From Frondihabitans sp. Leaf304 (GTDB taxonomy: Bacteria; Actinomycetota; Actinomycetes; Actinomycetales; Microbacteriaceae), in contig NZ_LMNV01000002.1 of assembly GCF_001423105.1 (NCBI RefSeq), positions 398,744 to 462,743 of the forward strand: 64,000 nucleotides of DNA, given 5' to 3'. The notes beneath the pieces are model-generated. The model was not told the origin of the DNA. It made no database searches and saw nothing but the letters and a program-made list of their open reading frames with translations. Numbering within the stretch: the first letter of the stretch is position 1; every line of letters begins with the position of its first letter. Below, piece by piece: positions 28,699 through 37,096 of this stretch. Both the position numbers and the translations under genes were made by a program.

Positions 28699-29418
28699 AT
28701 GGCACGTAGCAAGTCCGCGGAGAACGCATCTCCGACCCCCGCAAAAGAGCCCGGTCGCATCAAGCAGATGTACCAGGTCTTCACCATGACCCGAAAGCAC
28801 GACCCGAAGTCGATCTGGCTGATGCTGGCCGCCTTCGTCGTCCCCGTCGTCGCCGGTGTCGTGCTCGCGCTCGTGGCGGGCGGCAACATCCTCGGGCTGA
28901 TCCTCTACATCATCGTCGGCGTTCTGCTCGGTGTGCTGCTGTTCATGATCGTGCTCGGCCGTCTCGCCGAGAGGGCCGCCTACTCGCAGATCGAGGGCCA
29001 GCCGGGTGCGGTCGGCGCCGTGTTCAAGAGCGGTCTCCGTCGTCAGTGGCGTGCCAGCGAGATGCCCGTCGCCGTGAACGGTCGCAGCCAGGCCGCCGTC
29101 TACCGTGCCGTGGGTCGCCCGGGCGTCGTGCTCGTCACCGAGGGCACCAAGGGCCAGACCCAGCGCATCGTCGACGAAGAACGTCGCAAGGTTGCGCGCA
29201 TCACGCCAGGAGTGCCAATCACGGTCTTGAGCGTCGGCCCCGATGGTGACTCGATCCCGCTGCACCGCCTCGCGGCCCGGATGAACAAGGTCAAGAAAGC
29301 GATCGACCGCAACGAGGTGCTCGCCGTGTCGAACCGGCTCGACTCGCTCGGCCAGAACAAGCTGCCGATCCCCAAGGGCGTCGACCCGATGCGCGTGCGC
29401 TCCGGCCGACCACGCTGA
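28699..29418 (+). CDS. DUF4191 family membrane protein
   Basis: A 239-residue protein starting MARSKSAENAS. Two hydrophobic helices (IWLMLAAFVVPVVAGVVLAL and ILGLILYIIVGVLLGVLLFMI) are followed by a basic cytoplasmic domain with GQPGAVGAVFKSGLRRQW and PGVVLVTEGTKGQTQRI, typical of DUF4191. The frame is open upstream, but the TATCCT-N7-ATG arrangement and family length set the start. It neighbours the lipoate-using E3-E2 genes and glnA, its usual actinobacterial position. Function is unknown. It is followed by a strong terminator. Confidence 0.87.
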   Translation: MARSKSAENASPTPAKEPGRIKQMYQVFTMTRKHDPKSIWLMLAAFVVPVVAGVVLALVAGGNILGLILYIIVGVLLGVLLFMIVLGRLAERAAYSQIEGQPGAVGAVFKSGLRRQWRASEMPVAVNGRSQAAVYRAVGRPGVVLVTEGTKGQTQRIVDEERRKVARITPGVPITVLSVGPDGDSIPLHRLAARMNKVKKAIDRNEVLAVSNRLDSLGQNKLPIPKGVDPMRVRSGRPR

Positions 29419-29437
29419 CCTTCACGTCGCGACTGCG

Positions 29438-29480
29438 AAAGGGCACCCGACCGAGTTCGTCTCGGTCGGGTGCCCTTTTC
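29438..29480 (+). terminator. Strong bidirectional terminator
   Basis: An 18-bp perfect stem: AAAGGGCACCCGACCGAG (29438-29455), loop TTCGT, CTCGGTCGGGTGCCCTTT, then T. Flanking A and T runs let it serve both DUF4191 and the convergent RDD gene. Confidence 0.93.
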
Positions 29481-29492
29481 ACTGGCGCGAAT

Positions 29493-29921
29493 CTAGATAC
29501 GTACGAGCAGCGTGCCGGCGGCTCGATCGTGCAGGCCGCGCTGATCCTGGTCGTAGATGACAGCCGGGATCACGAGGCACAGCAACACCGTCCGCACGAC
29601 CGGACGCCACCAGCGCACGGCACCACCCGTCTCGGGCACCACGCGCATCCGTGTCGCGAGGTGGCCGATGCTGCCTCCGACGGTGAGGGTGAACCCGATC
29701 TGCATGACCGCGAAGACCGCGAGCGTCGCGAACTCGTTGTAGTGGAAGAACGCCACCGAGACGATCACCGCGAGGAGCCAATCGATGATCAACGCCACGA
29801 CGCGCCGACCGAGGCGGCCGACCGAGCGCGGGCCCGTCTGCGGCAACCCGAGATCGAAACCCGGCCAGGGCGTCGACTTCTTCGGTTCGGGCGGCAGGGG
29901 CGGAGGGGCGGAGCTCGACAT
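29493..29921 (-). CDS. RDD family membrane protein
   Basis: A 142-residue protein. A Pro-rich cytoplasmic start (SSSAPPPLPPEPKK) is followed by the RDD domain: RLGRRVVALIIDWLLAVIV with the Arg-Asp pattern, a second helix FATLAVFAVMQIGFTL, then GHLATRMRVV and the terminal GLHDRAAGTLLVRI. The ATG at 29921 has TAGGCT ending exactly 7 nt upstream and no Shine-Dalgarno sequence, so it is likely leaderless. It is divergent from glnA, a conserved neighbourhood in actinobacteria. Function is unknown; RDD proteins are suspected transporters. Confidence 0.87.
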   Translation of the reverse strand: MSSSAPPPLPPEPKKSTPWPGFDLGLPQTGPRSVGRLGRRVVALIIDWLLAVIVSVAFFHYNEFATLAVFAVMQIGFTLTVGGSIGHLATRMRVVPETGGAVRWWRPVVRTVLLCLVIPAVIYDQDQRGLHDRAAGTLLVRI

Positions 29922-30002
29922 GGAGACGAGCCTATCGAGGCGCGGATGCGGGGGTGCCGGGAGCGGTCGGGCCGGATCCTGACGCCCTCTCGGAAGCGAC
30001 GC

Positions 30003-30040
30003 GTAACATGCCGGAAACATTCTGGTCACCGCGGCGAAAC
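30003..30040 (+). promoter_or_regulatory. GlnR box upstream of glnA
   Basis: GTAAC (30003-30007), 6 nt, GAAAC (30014-30018), 6 nt, GTCAC (30025-30029), 6 nt, GAAAC (30036-30040). This matches the two-repeat a-site/b-site pattern of actinobacterial GlnR operators at every position and at the exact 11-bp period. TAGCCT at 30051-30056 is a plausible -10 hexamer, so the box sits at the -35 region, where GlnR activates glnA under nitrogen limitation. The leader would be about 52 nt. Confidence 0.85.
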
Positions 30041-30114
30041 GGCCCGTCAATAGCCTCATGACTGGAGGCGTCCCGCTTTCGCCCACGTTCCACGCCCATT
30101 GGAGACCTTCGCGT

Positions 30115-31539
30115 ATGTTCAAAGATTCTTCCGAGGTGCTGAGCTTCATCAAGGACACTGACGTCAAGTTCCTTGATATCCGCTTCACCGACCTTCCCGG
30201 TGTGCAGCAGCACTTCAACATCCCCGCATCCACGGTCGACGAGGAGTTCTTCTCCGTCGGTCAGCTCTTCGACGGCTCCTCGATCCGCGGCTTCGCGTCG
30301 ATCCACGAGTCCGACATGCAGCTCATCCCCGACGTCACCACGGGCTACGTCGATCCGTTCCGCGCCGAGCGCACGCTGATCCTCGTCTTCGACATCTTCA
30401 ACCCGCGCAACGGCGAGCTCTACTCGCGTGACCCGCGTCAGGTCGCCAAGAAGGCCGAGCGCTACCTCGCCTCCACCGGCATCGCCGACACCGCGTTCTT
30501 CGCCCCCGAGGCCGAGTTCTACGTCTTCGACGACGTCCGCTACGAGGTCAAGCAGAACGCCTCCTTCTACTCGGTCGACTCCGAAGAGGGCGCCTGGAAC
30601 ACCGGCCGCGCCGAAGAGGGCGGAAACCTCGCCAACAAGACCGCCTACAAGGGTGGCTACTTCCCGGTCTCGCCCGTCGACAAGACGGCCGACCTCCGCG
30701 ACGACATCAGCCTCAAGCTGATCGACTCCGGCCTCGAGCTCGAGCGTGCGCACCACGAGGTGGGCACCGGCGGCCAGCAGGAGATCAACTACAAGTTCGA
30801 CACGATGGTCCACGCGGCCGACGACATCCTGAAGTTCAAGTACATCGTCAAGAACACCGCCGAGCTCTGGGGCAAGGTCGCGACCTTCATGCCCAAGCCG
30901 CTCTTCGGCGACAACGGCTCGGGAATGCACACCCACCAGTCGCTCTGGAGCGATGGCAAGCCCCTGTTCTACGACGAGAACGGCTACGGCGGACTCTCCG
31001 ACATCGCGCGCTGGTACATCGGTGGTCTGCTGAAGCACGCCCCCGCCGTGCTGGCATTCACGAACCCCGCGATCAACTCGTACCACCGCCTGATCCCGGG
31101 CTTCGAGGCTCCCGTCAACCTGGTCTACTCGGCCGGTAACCGTTCGGCTGCCATCCGCATCCCGATCACGGGTACCAACCCGAAGGCCAAGCGCATCGAG
31201 TTCCGCGTCCCCGACGCGGCGTCGAACCCGTACCTCGCCTTCGCCGCGCAGCTCATGGCCGGCCTCGACGGTATCCAGAACCGCATCGAGCCTCACGAGC
31301 CCGTCGACAAAGACCTGTACGAGCTTCCCCCGGAAGAGGCGAAGAACATCCCCCAGGTTCCGGCTTCGCTCGACGCCGCCTTGATCGCCCTCGAAGAGGA
31401 CCACGAGTTCCTCACCAAGGGCAACGTCTTCACCGAAGACCTCATCGAGACCTGGATCGCGTACAAGCGTGAGAAAGAGATCCTGCCGATGGCGCAGCGT
31501 CCTCACCCGTTCGAATTCGAGATGTACTTCGGCGTCTAA
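30115..31539 (+). CDS. glnA: Glutamine synthetase type I
   Basis: A 474-residue GS that makes glutamine from glutamate, ammonia and ATP as a dodecamer. Signatures are FDGSSIRGF, the ATP/glutamate site [21 protein letters not shown], and the adenylylation loop [10 protein letters not shown] with Tyr402 as the site modified by GlnE, which is encoded nearby. I use the ATG at 30115 ([13 protein letters not shown]), the family start, with GGAG upstream; the frame opens 19 codons earlier but overlaps the leader. A GlnR box lies upstream and a strong terminator follows. This is the main nitrogen-assimilation GS. Confidence 0.96.
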   Translation: MFKDSSEVLSFIKDTDVKFLDIRFTDLPGVQQHFNIPASTVDEEFFSVGQLFDGSSIRGFASIHESDMQLIPDVTTGYVDPFRAERTLILVFDIFNPRNGELYSRDPRQVAKKAERYLASTGIADTAFFAPEAEFYVFDDVRYEVKQNASFYSVDSEEGAWNTGRAEEGGNLANKTAYKGGYFPVSPVDKTADLRDDISLKLIDSGLELERAHHEVGTGGQQEINYKFDTMVHAADDILKFKYIVKNTAELWGKVATFMPKPLFGDNGSGMHTHQSLWSDGKPLFYDENGYGGLSDIARWYIGGLLKHAPAVLAFTNPAINSYHRLIPGFEAPVNLVYSAGNRSAAIRIPITGTNPKAKRIEFRVPDAASNPYLAFAAQLMAGLDGIQNRIEPHEPVDKDLYELPPEEAKNIPQVPASLDAALIALEEDHEFLTKGNVFTEDLIETWIAYKREKEILPMAQRPHPFEFEMYFGV

Positions 31540-31554
31540 GTCGTCGTGCCTTCG

Positions 31555-31587
31555 GGGCCCGCACTCTTTCGAGGGTGCGGGCCCTTT
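31555..31587 (+). terminator. Terminator after glnA
   Basis: GGGCCCGCACTC-TTTC-GAGGGTGCGGGCCC followed by TTT, 16 bp after the stop codon. Confidence 0.92.
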
Positions 31588-31620
31588 CGCGCGCGGGGCC
31601 GGCGCATTTCGTGGGCCTGC

Positions 31621-31706
31621 TGCAAATTTGAAGGAGAAACAGCCCCGCCCGGGCCAGATCTCGCCGATCCCGGGCCGTCGCGGCGAGTTTCTCCTTCAAA
31701 TTTGCA
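31621..31706. repeat. 86-bp inverted-repeat element
   Basis: Perfect 20-bp arms, TGCAAATTTGAAGGAGAAAC (31621-31640) and its exact complement (31687-31706), enclose 46 bp containing two CCCGGGCC copies that can form an inner hairpin. The arms are AT-rich against a high-GC background. It sits between the glnA terminator and the 3' end of ugd. The rest of the 330-bp gap holds nothing recognisable. Confidence 0.8.
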
Positions 31707-31871
31707 AGTGAGAAACGTACGCCGGCCGGGACGAGGGGCCACCGCAGAGGGCAACGACGAAGACCCCGCCCGACGCGAGTCGGAACGGGGTCTCACTGGC
31801 GTATCGGGTTGCGCCAGATCGAGCGGGTTCGCACGCATCACCGTGCAGCAGCCGCCCGGGCTCGGGAACCT

Positions 31872-33305
31872 CTAGAGGGCGAGCGCGGCACTCTCGAACG
31901 CCTGGCGCTGACGCGGCACCGTGCGTCCGCCGAGGGGCCGGACCTCCCAGCCGGCGGCCGACCACACCTCGGTGTCGAGCGCGTTGCGGGCGTCGAGCAC
32001 GATGGGGTTGGCGGCGAGCTCGGCCAGGTGCCCCGGGTCAGCGTTGATGAACACGGGCCACTCCGTCAGCAGGAGCACGGCGTCGGCGTCGGTCACGGCC
32101 TCGTCGAGGCTGTCGGCGAACGAGAGCGTCGGGAAGCTGCGCTGCGCTGTCGCGGAGGCCTCAGGATCCACCACGAGCACCTGGGCACCCCGCAGGTGCA
32201 GGGCCGCAGCGACGTTGAGGGCCGGCGAGTCGCGTACGTCATCGGTATCGGGCTTGAAGGCGGCCCCGAGGATGGCGAGCTTGCGGTTGAGGACGGAGCC
32301 GCCGCACGCATCGATCGCCTGGTCGATGACCCGCTGGCGTTGCTGCATGTTGATCTCGTCGACCTCTTGCATGAGGCCGACGACACGGTGGGCGCCGAGC
32401 TCGTTCGCCCGAGACATGAGCGCACGGATGTCTTTCGGCAGGCAACCGCCACCGAAGCCGAGGCCGGCGTTCAAGAACTTGCGGCCGATGCGATCGTCGT
32501 AACCGAGCGCGTCGGCGAGAACGCGGACGTCGGCCCCGGCGACCTCGCACAGCTCGGAGATCGCGTTGATGAACGAGATCTTCGTGGCGAGGAACGCGTT
32601 GGCGCTGACCTTGACCAGCTCGGCCGTGGCGAGGTCGCACGAGATGACGGGGGTGCCGGTCGCGATTGGCTCGGCGTACACCTCGCGCAGGATCGCCTCG
32701 CTCTTCGCGTCAGTGCCGCCGAACACGATGCGGTCGGGGCGCAATGTGTCTTCGACGGCGTGGGCCTCACGGAGGAACTCGGGGTTCCAGACGACCTGCG
32801 TCTCCACGCCGGCCGGCTTCGCGTCGGCGACGAGCTTGCGGAGCTTGGCTGCGGTTCCGACCGGCACCGTCGACTTTCCGACGATGATGCCGTCGTGGCT
32901 CAGCGACTCGGCGACAGCCTTCGTCGCGGCTTCGACGTAGCTCAGGTTCGCGGCGTGACTCCCCCGGCGCTGCGGCGTTCCAACGCAGATGAAGTGCACG
33001 TCGGCCATCGAGACGGCGTCGGGCAGGTCGCTCGTGAAGCGGAGTCGACCGGTGCCGACGTGCTTCACGATCAGCTCGGGCAGGCCGGGCTCGAAGAACG
33101 GCACGCGGCCGGCGCTGAGCGCCTCGACCTTCGAGGGGTCGGTGTCGACGCCGATGACGTCGAAGCCCATCTCGGCCATGGCGGCCGCGTGGGTCGCCCC
33201 GAGGTAGCCGGTGCCGATCACCGAGATGACGGGCTTGAGGCCCTTGCCCGCAGCCGCTGCGTCGGTCGACGGAGAGACGTCGCTGGTCTTCTTGGGAGTG
33301 CTCAT
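31872..33305 (-). CDS. ugd: UDP-glucose 6-dehydrogenase
   Basis: A 477-residue NAD-dependent dehydrogenase that oxidises UDP-glucose to UDP-glucuronate. The Rossmann motif is VIGTGYLGATHAAAMAEMG; then EPGLPELI, STVPVGTA, NPEFLREAHAVEDTLRPDR and the active-site Cys in GFGGGCLPKDI. An extra 25-residue Ser/Thr/Ala-rich N-terminus precedes the fold. The ATG at 33305 follows AGGAG. It is the last of a three-gene operon behind a GH26-like glycanase and a GT2 synthase, so UDP-glucuronate is probably a precursor for the polymer made by that operon. Confidence 0.95.
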   Translation of the reverse strand: MSTPKKTSDVSPSTDAAAAGKGLKPVISVIGTGYLGATHAAAMAEMGFDVIGVDTDPSKVEALSAGRVPFFEPGLPELIVKHVGTGRLRFTSDLPDAVSMADVHFICVGTPQRRGSHAANLSYVEAATKAVAESLSHDGIIVGKSTVPVGTAAKLRKLVADAKPAGVETQVVWNPEFLREAHAVEDTLRPDRIVFGGTDAKSEAILREVYAEPIATGTPVISCDLATAELVKVSANAFLATKISFINAISELCEVAGADVRVLADALGYDDRIGRKFLNAGLGFGGGCLPKDIRALMSRANELGAHRVVGLMQEVDEINMQQRQRVIDQAIDACGGSVLNRKLAILGAAFKPDTDDVRDSPALNVAAALHLRGAQVLVVDPEASATAQRSFPTLSFADSLDEAVTDADAVLLLTEWPVFINADPGHLAELAANPIVLDARNALDTEVWSAAGWEVRPLGGRTVPRQRQAFESAALAL

Positions 33306-33397
33306 GGTGATCTCCTAGGTGGGGCTGTTTCTGTCGAGGGGTGGGGCTGGCGGACCAACTGGGCGCCAGCCCCGAGGGTGTTGCCGAGCGAGTGACT

Positions 33398-35047
33398 CTA
33401 GGGAGTGGACTTCACCGGTCTCAGCGAGTAATTGATGTCTGAACGAGCAATGCCGGCAGAGAACGCCTGCAGAGCCGTCGAGGTCGAGTTCAGGCGCCAA
33501 TCGTTGGTAACGAGCTGGTTGTTCAGAGTCGTGGTGACCGTCAGGCTGAACCAGGAGAATCCGATGATGTCTTTGTTCTCCGGCAGCGAGAGCGCGGTGA
33601 ACAACTTGTCGATCCAGCCCGCCTTGAGGCCCCCGCCCTCGGTGGCTCCGATCTCCGCCAGGAAGATCGGCTTCGAGGTGTCGGGCACATTCCGGAGAAG
33701 AGCGAGCGTGTCGGCGAAGGTGTCTTCGAACGAGCCGTCCTGGGGCCCGTCGCCCGACGGACGTTCGTACCCGGACATCCCGATCCAGTCGACGTAGGCG
33801 TCTCCCGGATAAAGCGACTTTGTGTACTCGAGCGTCTTGTGCGTCTTGGTGAGGTTGTTGACGCGGTTCGGAGCCCAGATCCAGTTGACGTAGGCATTGG
33901 CGCCCTGGGCGGAGAAGATGTCGTGGACGTGCTGCCACATGGCGACGTACTGCCCGGCCGAATTGCCGTTGACGGAGTTCCCGTGGCCGTCGTCTTCCGA
34001 CCAGGGATACCAGGTCGCGTTCATCTCCTGGTCGAGGCGGATGCCGACGGGCTGGCCGTTTGCGACGATGTCGTCGGCGTACTTCTTCAGGTAGGTGTCG
34101 AAGTCGCCTCGGATGATGTTGCCGAGGGAGTACTCCGGCTGATCGGCCTGGTTGTTGCCGGCCGTCGACGACTGGGATTCCCAGGTGATGATGGGCAGAT
34201 CGCCCTTGGCCCAGGAGCGCTGGACGGCGTCGGCGCGGAAGTCCTTGTCCCATCCCTGGAAGTAGCCGGCCGAGTTCGGCTGAACACCGACCTTCGAGCT
34301 GACGTCGTCGAACTCCGACCAGCTGAACGGCGACTGCGCGGTGTAGAGGCCGAAGTAGCGGTTCGTCGGGTTCTTGATCGAGGCGAGGCTCGGGGTCGGC
34401 GGCACGATGGGTCCGATGGGTGTGTCTCCCCCGCCAGAACCGCCACCCGAGCCTGTTCCGCCACCGTTTCCTGCACCGGTTCCGTCTCCCGACCCGGCGT
34501 CGGTTCCGGCGCCGGGTCCTGTTCCCGTTCCCGTTCCGGAATCGGTGCCCGTCGACGCTCCACCGTTGATGCTGCCGCCGCCGAGCGTGGAAGCACCGCT
34601 GTCAGCGGTCTTCCCTCCGTCTGCGGCGAGCTGGCTGGCGAGCGAGTCGGCTTTGCCCGACGTCTGAGCTTGGGCGGCCATGGCGTTCGACAGCTTCGAC
34701 GACAGCGACTCCGACTTACCGTCGGCCGCCGCCAGCTGCTTCTTGAGCTCGGCGATCTCTACCGACTGATCGGTGAGCTGCGACTTCGACGACACGAGCT
34801 GCGTGAGCAGGTCGGCACGATCGTTTTTGAGAGCCATGTTGGTCGAGATCGGTTGGACGACGTCGCCGACGACCTTGCGCACCACATTGTCGGTGGGCGA
34901 CATCCAAACCATCCAGGAGATGAGCCCGAGGAGGACGACGATGGCGGTGGCACCGAGGGCGGAACGGCGGGAATTCTTCTTGCCGGTCGACCAGAAGGCT
35001 CCACCCGTGCTGAGCGGCGTGACTCCGCCGGATGAGTAGTCAGACAA
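33398..35047 (-). CDS. Membrane-anchored GH26-like glycoside hydrolase
   Basis: A 549-residue type II membrane protein. A short cytoplasmic start, a transmembrane helix (about 31-49), a coiled coil (73-144), a Gly/Ser/Thr-rich linker (145-208) and a C-terminal (beta/alpha)8-type domain resembling GH26 follow in order. Candidate catalytic residues are Glu341 in RLDQEMNATWYPW (acid/base) and Glu465 in FLAEIGA (nucleophile), the GH26 pattern. I infer a TTG start at 35047: GGAGG lies 9 nt upstream and the start overlaps the GT2 stop by 8 nt. A GTG at 35080 is the alternative. The position between polymerase and precursor genes suggests trimming, length control or release of the exopolysaccharide. 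Confidence 0.8.
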   Translation of the reverse strand: MSDYSSGGVTPLSTGGAFWSTGKKNSRRSALGATAIVVLLGLISWMVWMSPTDNVVRKVVGDVVQPISTNMALKNDRADLLTQLVSSKSQLTDQSVEIAELKKQLAAADGKSESLSSKLSNAMAAQAQTSGKADSLASQLAADGGKTADSGASTLGGGSINGGASTGTDSGTGTGTGPGAGTDAGSGDGTGAGNGGGTGSGGGSGGGDTPIGPIVPPTPSLASIKNPTNRYFGLYTAQSPFSWSEFDDVSSKVGVQPNSAGYFQGWDKDFRADAVQRSWAKGDLPIITWESQSSTAGNNQADQPEYSLGNIIRGDFDTYLKKYADDIVANGQPVGIRLDQEMNATWYPWSEDDGHGNSVNGNSAGQYVAMWQHVHDIFSAQGANAYVNWIWAPNRVNNLTKTHKTLEYTKSLYPGDAYVDWIGMSGYERPSGDGPQDGSFEDTFADTLALLRNVPDTSKPIFLAEIGATEGGGLKAGWIDKLFTALSLPENKDIIGFSWFSLTVTTTLNNQLVTNDWRLNSTSTALQAFSAGIARSDINYSLRPVKSTP

Positions 35048-36599
35048 TGAAGAGAGCCTCCAGGATGATGATGACGGCACCGATCAGGTACGGCCATGCG
35101 GCTTTCGGGTTGAGCTTGCGTCGGGCGGGCACCTTAGCGGTGGGAGCGGCCGAGACGGCCGTCTTGGCCCGGCGGCGGCTCTTGACGAGCACGGTGCCGG
35201 ATTCGGGGGCGTCGGACGTGCCGAAGTCGAACAGTGTGTCGACGGTGGGCTGGCCGGGAGTATCGGTGAACTGCGCCTCAAGGGCGTCGAGGGGCGTCTC
35301 CATCGCGTCTTCGCGGCGATCCACCTCGTGCTGGACCTCCTCGGTGACGACTCCGCCGGAGTAGGCCCCGGCTCGGGTCCCCCAGCCGGCCGAGTGGCCC
35401 ATGCGGAAGAAGCCGATGATGCGGATGGGCATCAGGAAGAACGTCGACACGATGATGAAGACGGGGAGGCGGATGAAATCGCCGGGCTTTTCAGAGAGGT
35501 GGCGCATCTGCCGTATGGCCATGCTGAGCACCGACGAGGCGACCATCAGCACGACGATCGCGACGACCCCCGATCGGAATCCGTATTCGTGGAGGATGCC
35601 CGTGTAGAGGTTCGTGCCCTGGTGCGTGGCTGCGTTGTAGATCCAGCCGCCGACGACGCCGAGGAGGACGAACGGCAGGACGATGTCCATCGCGAAGAAG
35701 AACGCGAGCATCGGGGCGTGCCCCAGCATCCACGGCATCATCCGGAGGGTGTTGTACTGGCTGCCGCGAGCCCAGCGGAGCTGCTGCTTGAACAGCTTCT
35801 TGATCTGGAGCGGTGCGTCCGTGTAGACGAGGCTCGTGTACTGGTACACGGTGCGGTAGCCCTCTTTGAGCGTGAGGTTCGTGAGGGTGCGGTCGTCACT
35901 CACTTCGAGGAAGACGCCCATGAACTTCTCGGTCATGAACTTGTCCATGACGCGGACGAGGATCTCGCGGCGGAACGCGATGGTGCGACCGGGAAGGCAC
36001 CCGATCTGGCCGAGCACGCTCTGAGCGGGCATCGAGTAGAGCGCGCGGCTGTTCTCGAGCCAGTCGGCCCAGCGGGTGATCCAGGAGCGCTCGGGCTCGA
36101 GGATCCGCTGGCGCGTGGTCACTCCACCGACGTTGGCCTGCGCGAACGGCTTGAGCAGCTCCTCGAGCGTGCCCTCCGTCCACACGGTGTCGGAGTCGAC
36201 CAGCACGGTGATGTCGCCGGTCGAGAGCTCCGTGCCGATCATGACGGCGTTGCGCTTGCCAGGGATCGGGGTGTGAGTCCACTGCACCAGCGGGGCGAAT
36301 TCCTCGCAGATGCCCTGCAGCACCGGGTTCGGCTTGCCGTTGATGACGACGATGATCTCGTCGGGTTTCTGCTCGACCATGCGGCCGATGACGTCGCGGA
36401 AGAGGTCCTCCGGTTCGTCCACGACGGGAACCACGACGCTGGTCGTGCCGGTGTAGTGCCCGGTGAAGGGGCGGTAGTTCCGCGAGATCACGACCTTGAT
36501 GATCCAGAGGACCCAGATCATGATCGAGTAGACGGTGAAGAGGTAGACCTCGGGGTGACCCTGGATCTCATGACGAATTTGAAGGATGAACGTGAGCAC
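35040..36599 (-). CDS. Processive family 2 glycosyltransferase (polysaccharide synthase)
   Basis: A 519-residue membrane GT2 of the hyaluronan/cellulose synthase type. One N-terminal helix (16-37) leads to a cytoplasmic catalytic domain with VLVDSDTVW (Asp135, Asp137), EVSDDRTLTN (Asp235, Asp236) and the processivity motif KQQLRWARG (QQLRW 272-276). Three or more helices follow, then a polar region of about 100 residues and a final helix (PYLIGAVIIILEALFIV). It should polymerise a sugar and export it across the membrane. The GTG start is followed by LTFILQIRHEIQG. It heads the operon with the GH26-like protein and Ugd; which sugars are used is not known. Confidence 0.88.
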   Translation of the reverse strand: MLTFILQIRHEIQGHPEVYLFTVYSIMIWVLWIIKVVISRNYRPFTGHYTGTTSVVVPVVDEPEDLFRDVIGRMVEQKPDEIIVVINGKPNPVLQGICEEFAPLVQWTHTPIPGKRNAVMIGTELSTGDITVLVDSDTVWTEGTLEELLKPFAQANVGGVTTRQRILEPERSWITRWADWLENSRALYSMPAQSVLGQIGCLPGRTIAFRREILVRVMDKFMTEKFMGVFLEVSDDRTLTNLTLKEGYRTVYQYTSLVYTDAPLQIKKLFKQQLRWARGSQYNTLRMMPWMLGHAPMLAFFFAMDIVLPFVLLGVVGGWIYNAATHQGTNLYTGILHEYGFRSGVVAIVVLMVASSVLSMAIRQMRHLSEKPGDFIRLPVFIIVSTFFLMPIRIIGFFRMGHSAGWGTRAGAYSGGVVTEEVQHEVDRREDAMETPLDALEAQFTDTPGQPTVDTLFDFGTSDAPESGTVLVKSRRRAKTAVSAAPTAKVPARRKLNPKAAWPYLIGAVIIILEALFIV

Positions 36600-37096
36600 G
36601 ATGCCGCCTGCTGTGGTGGAAAGGGGGTGGCTTCCACGTCATCGGGGAATCGGTCGTTCGGGTAGTGAATTTCTAACCCATGGCCGGGGGCGTTTCAAGC
36701 TGTCCCTCACAGTGGGGTGGCATCGGCCGGATCGGGGTACGTCGAAGTCCCCCGAAACGTGTCGCCCAAAGTGCCGACAGGTGATTGGTCGGTATCGAGG
36801 TGCGAGGGGTTTCTACCGCGGGGTCGAGCGGATCGCGGAAGGGCGGATCCTTGGGTGCGTTAAAAGTGCTGATCAGAGCCAAGGATCCGGGTGTGTTCCG
36901 AGGGGTCTTTCTGAGTGGCCCACTATTACGGTTGCATTTCGGGCCTCTCACCACCGGGTGATCGGGCGACTTGCGTGCGTAACCTCCCCGTCATCTTATT
37001 CGGGGTACAGGGGGTGATTTCGGGGTACGGGTTAACCCGGTGAGAGTAATCCTCACGCAGAGTGCATCTCGGGCGTGTCGAGCTCGGAGGAACGCG
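36600..37096 (-). promoter_or_regulatory. Long upstream region of the exopolysaccharide operon
   Basis: About 500 bp without a credible gene. TCGGGGTAC occurs at 36732-36740, 37000-37008 and 37020-37028, the last two exactly 20 bp (two helical turns) apart, and a TTAACC/GGTTAA-type dyad follows at 37031-37040. These are candidate regulator sites. No confident -10/-35 pair was found on the operon strand. Confidence 0.4.

Noticed and set aside
36586-37017. 143-codon open frame in the region upstream of the polysaccharide operon
   Set aside because: It is Arg/Gly-rich with no family likeness, lacks a ribosome-binding site and overlaps the operon start; high GC alone makes such frames common.
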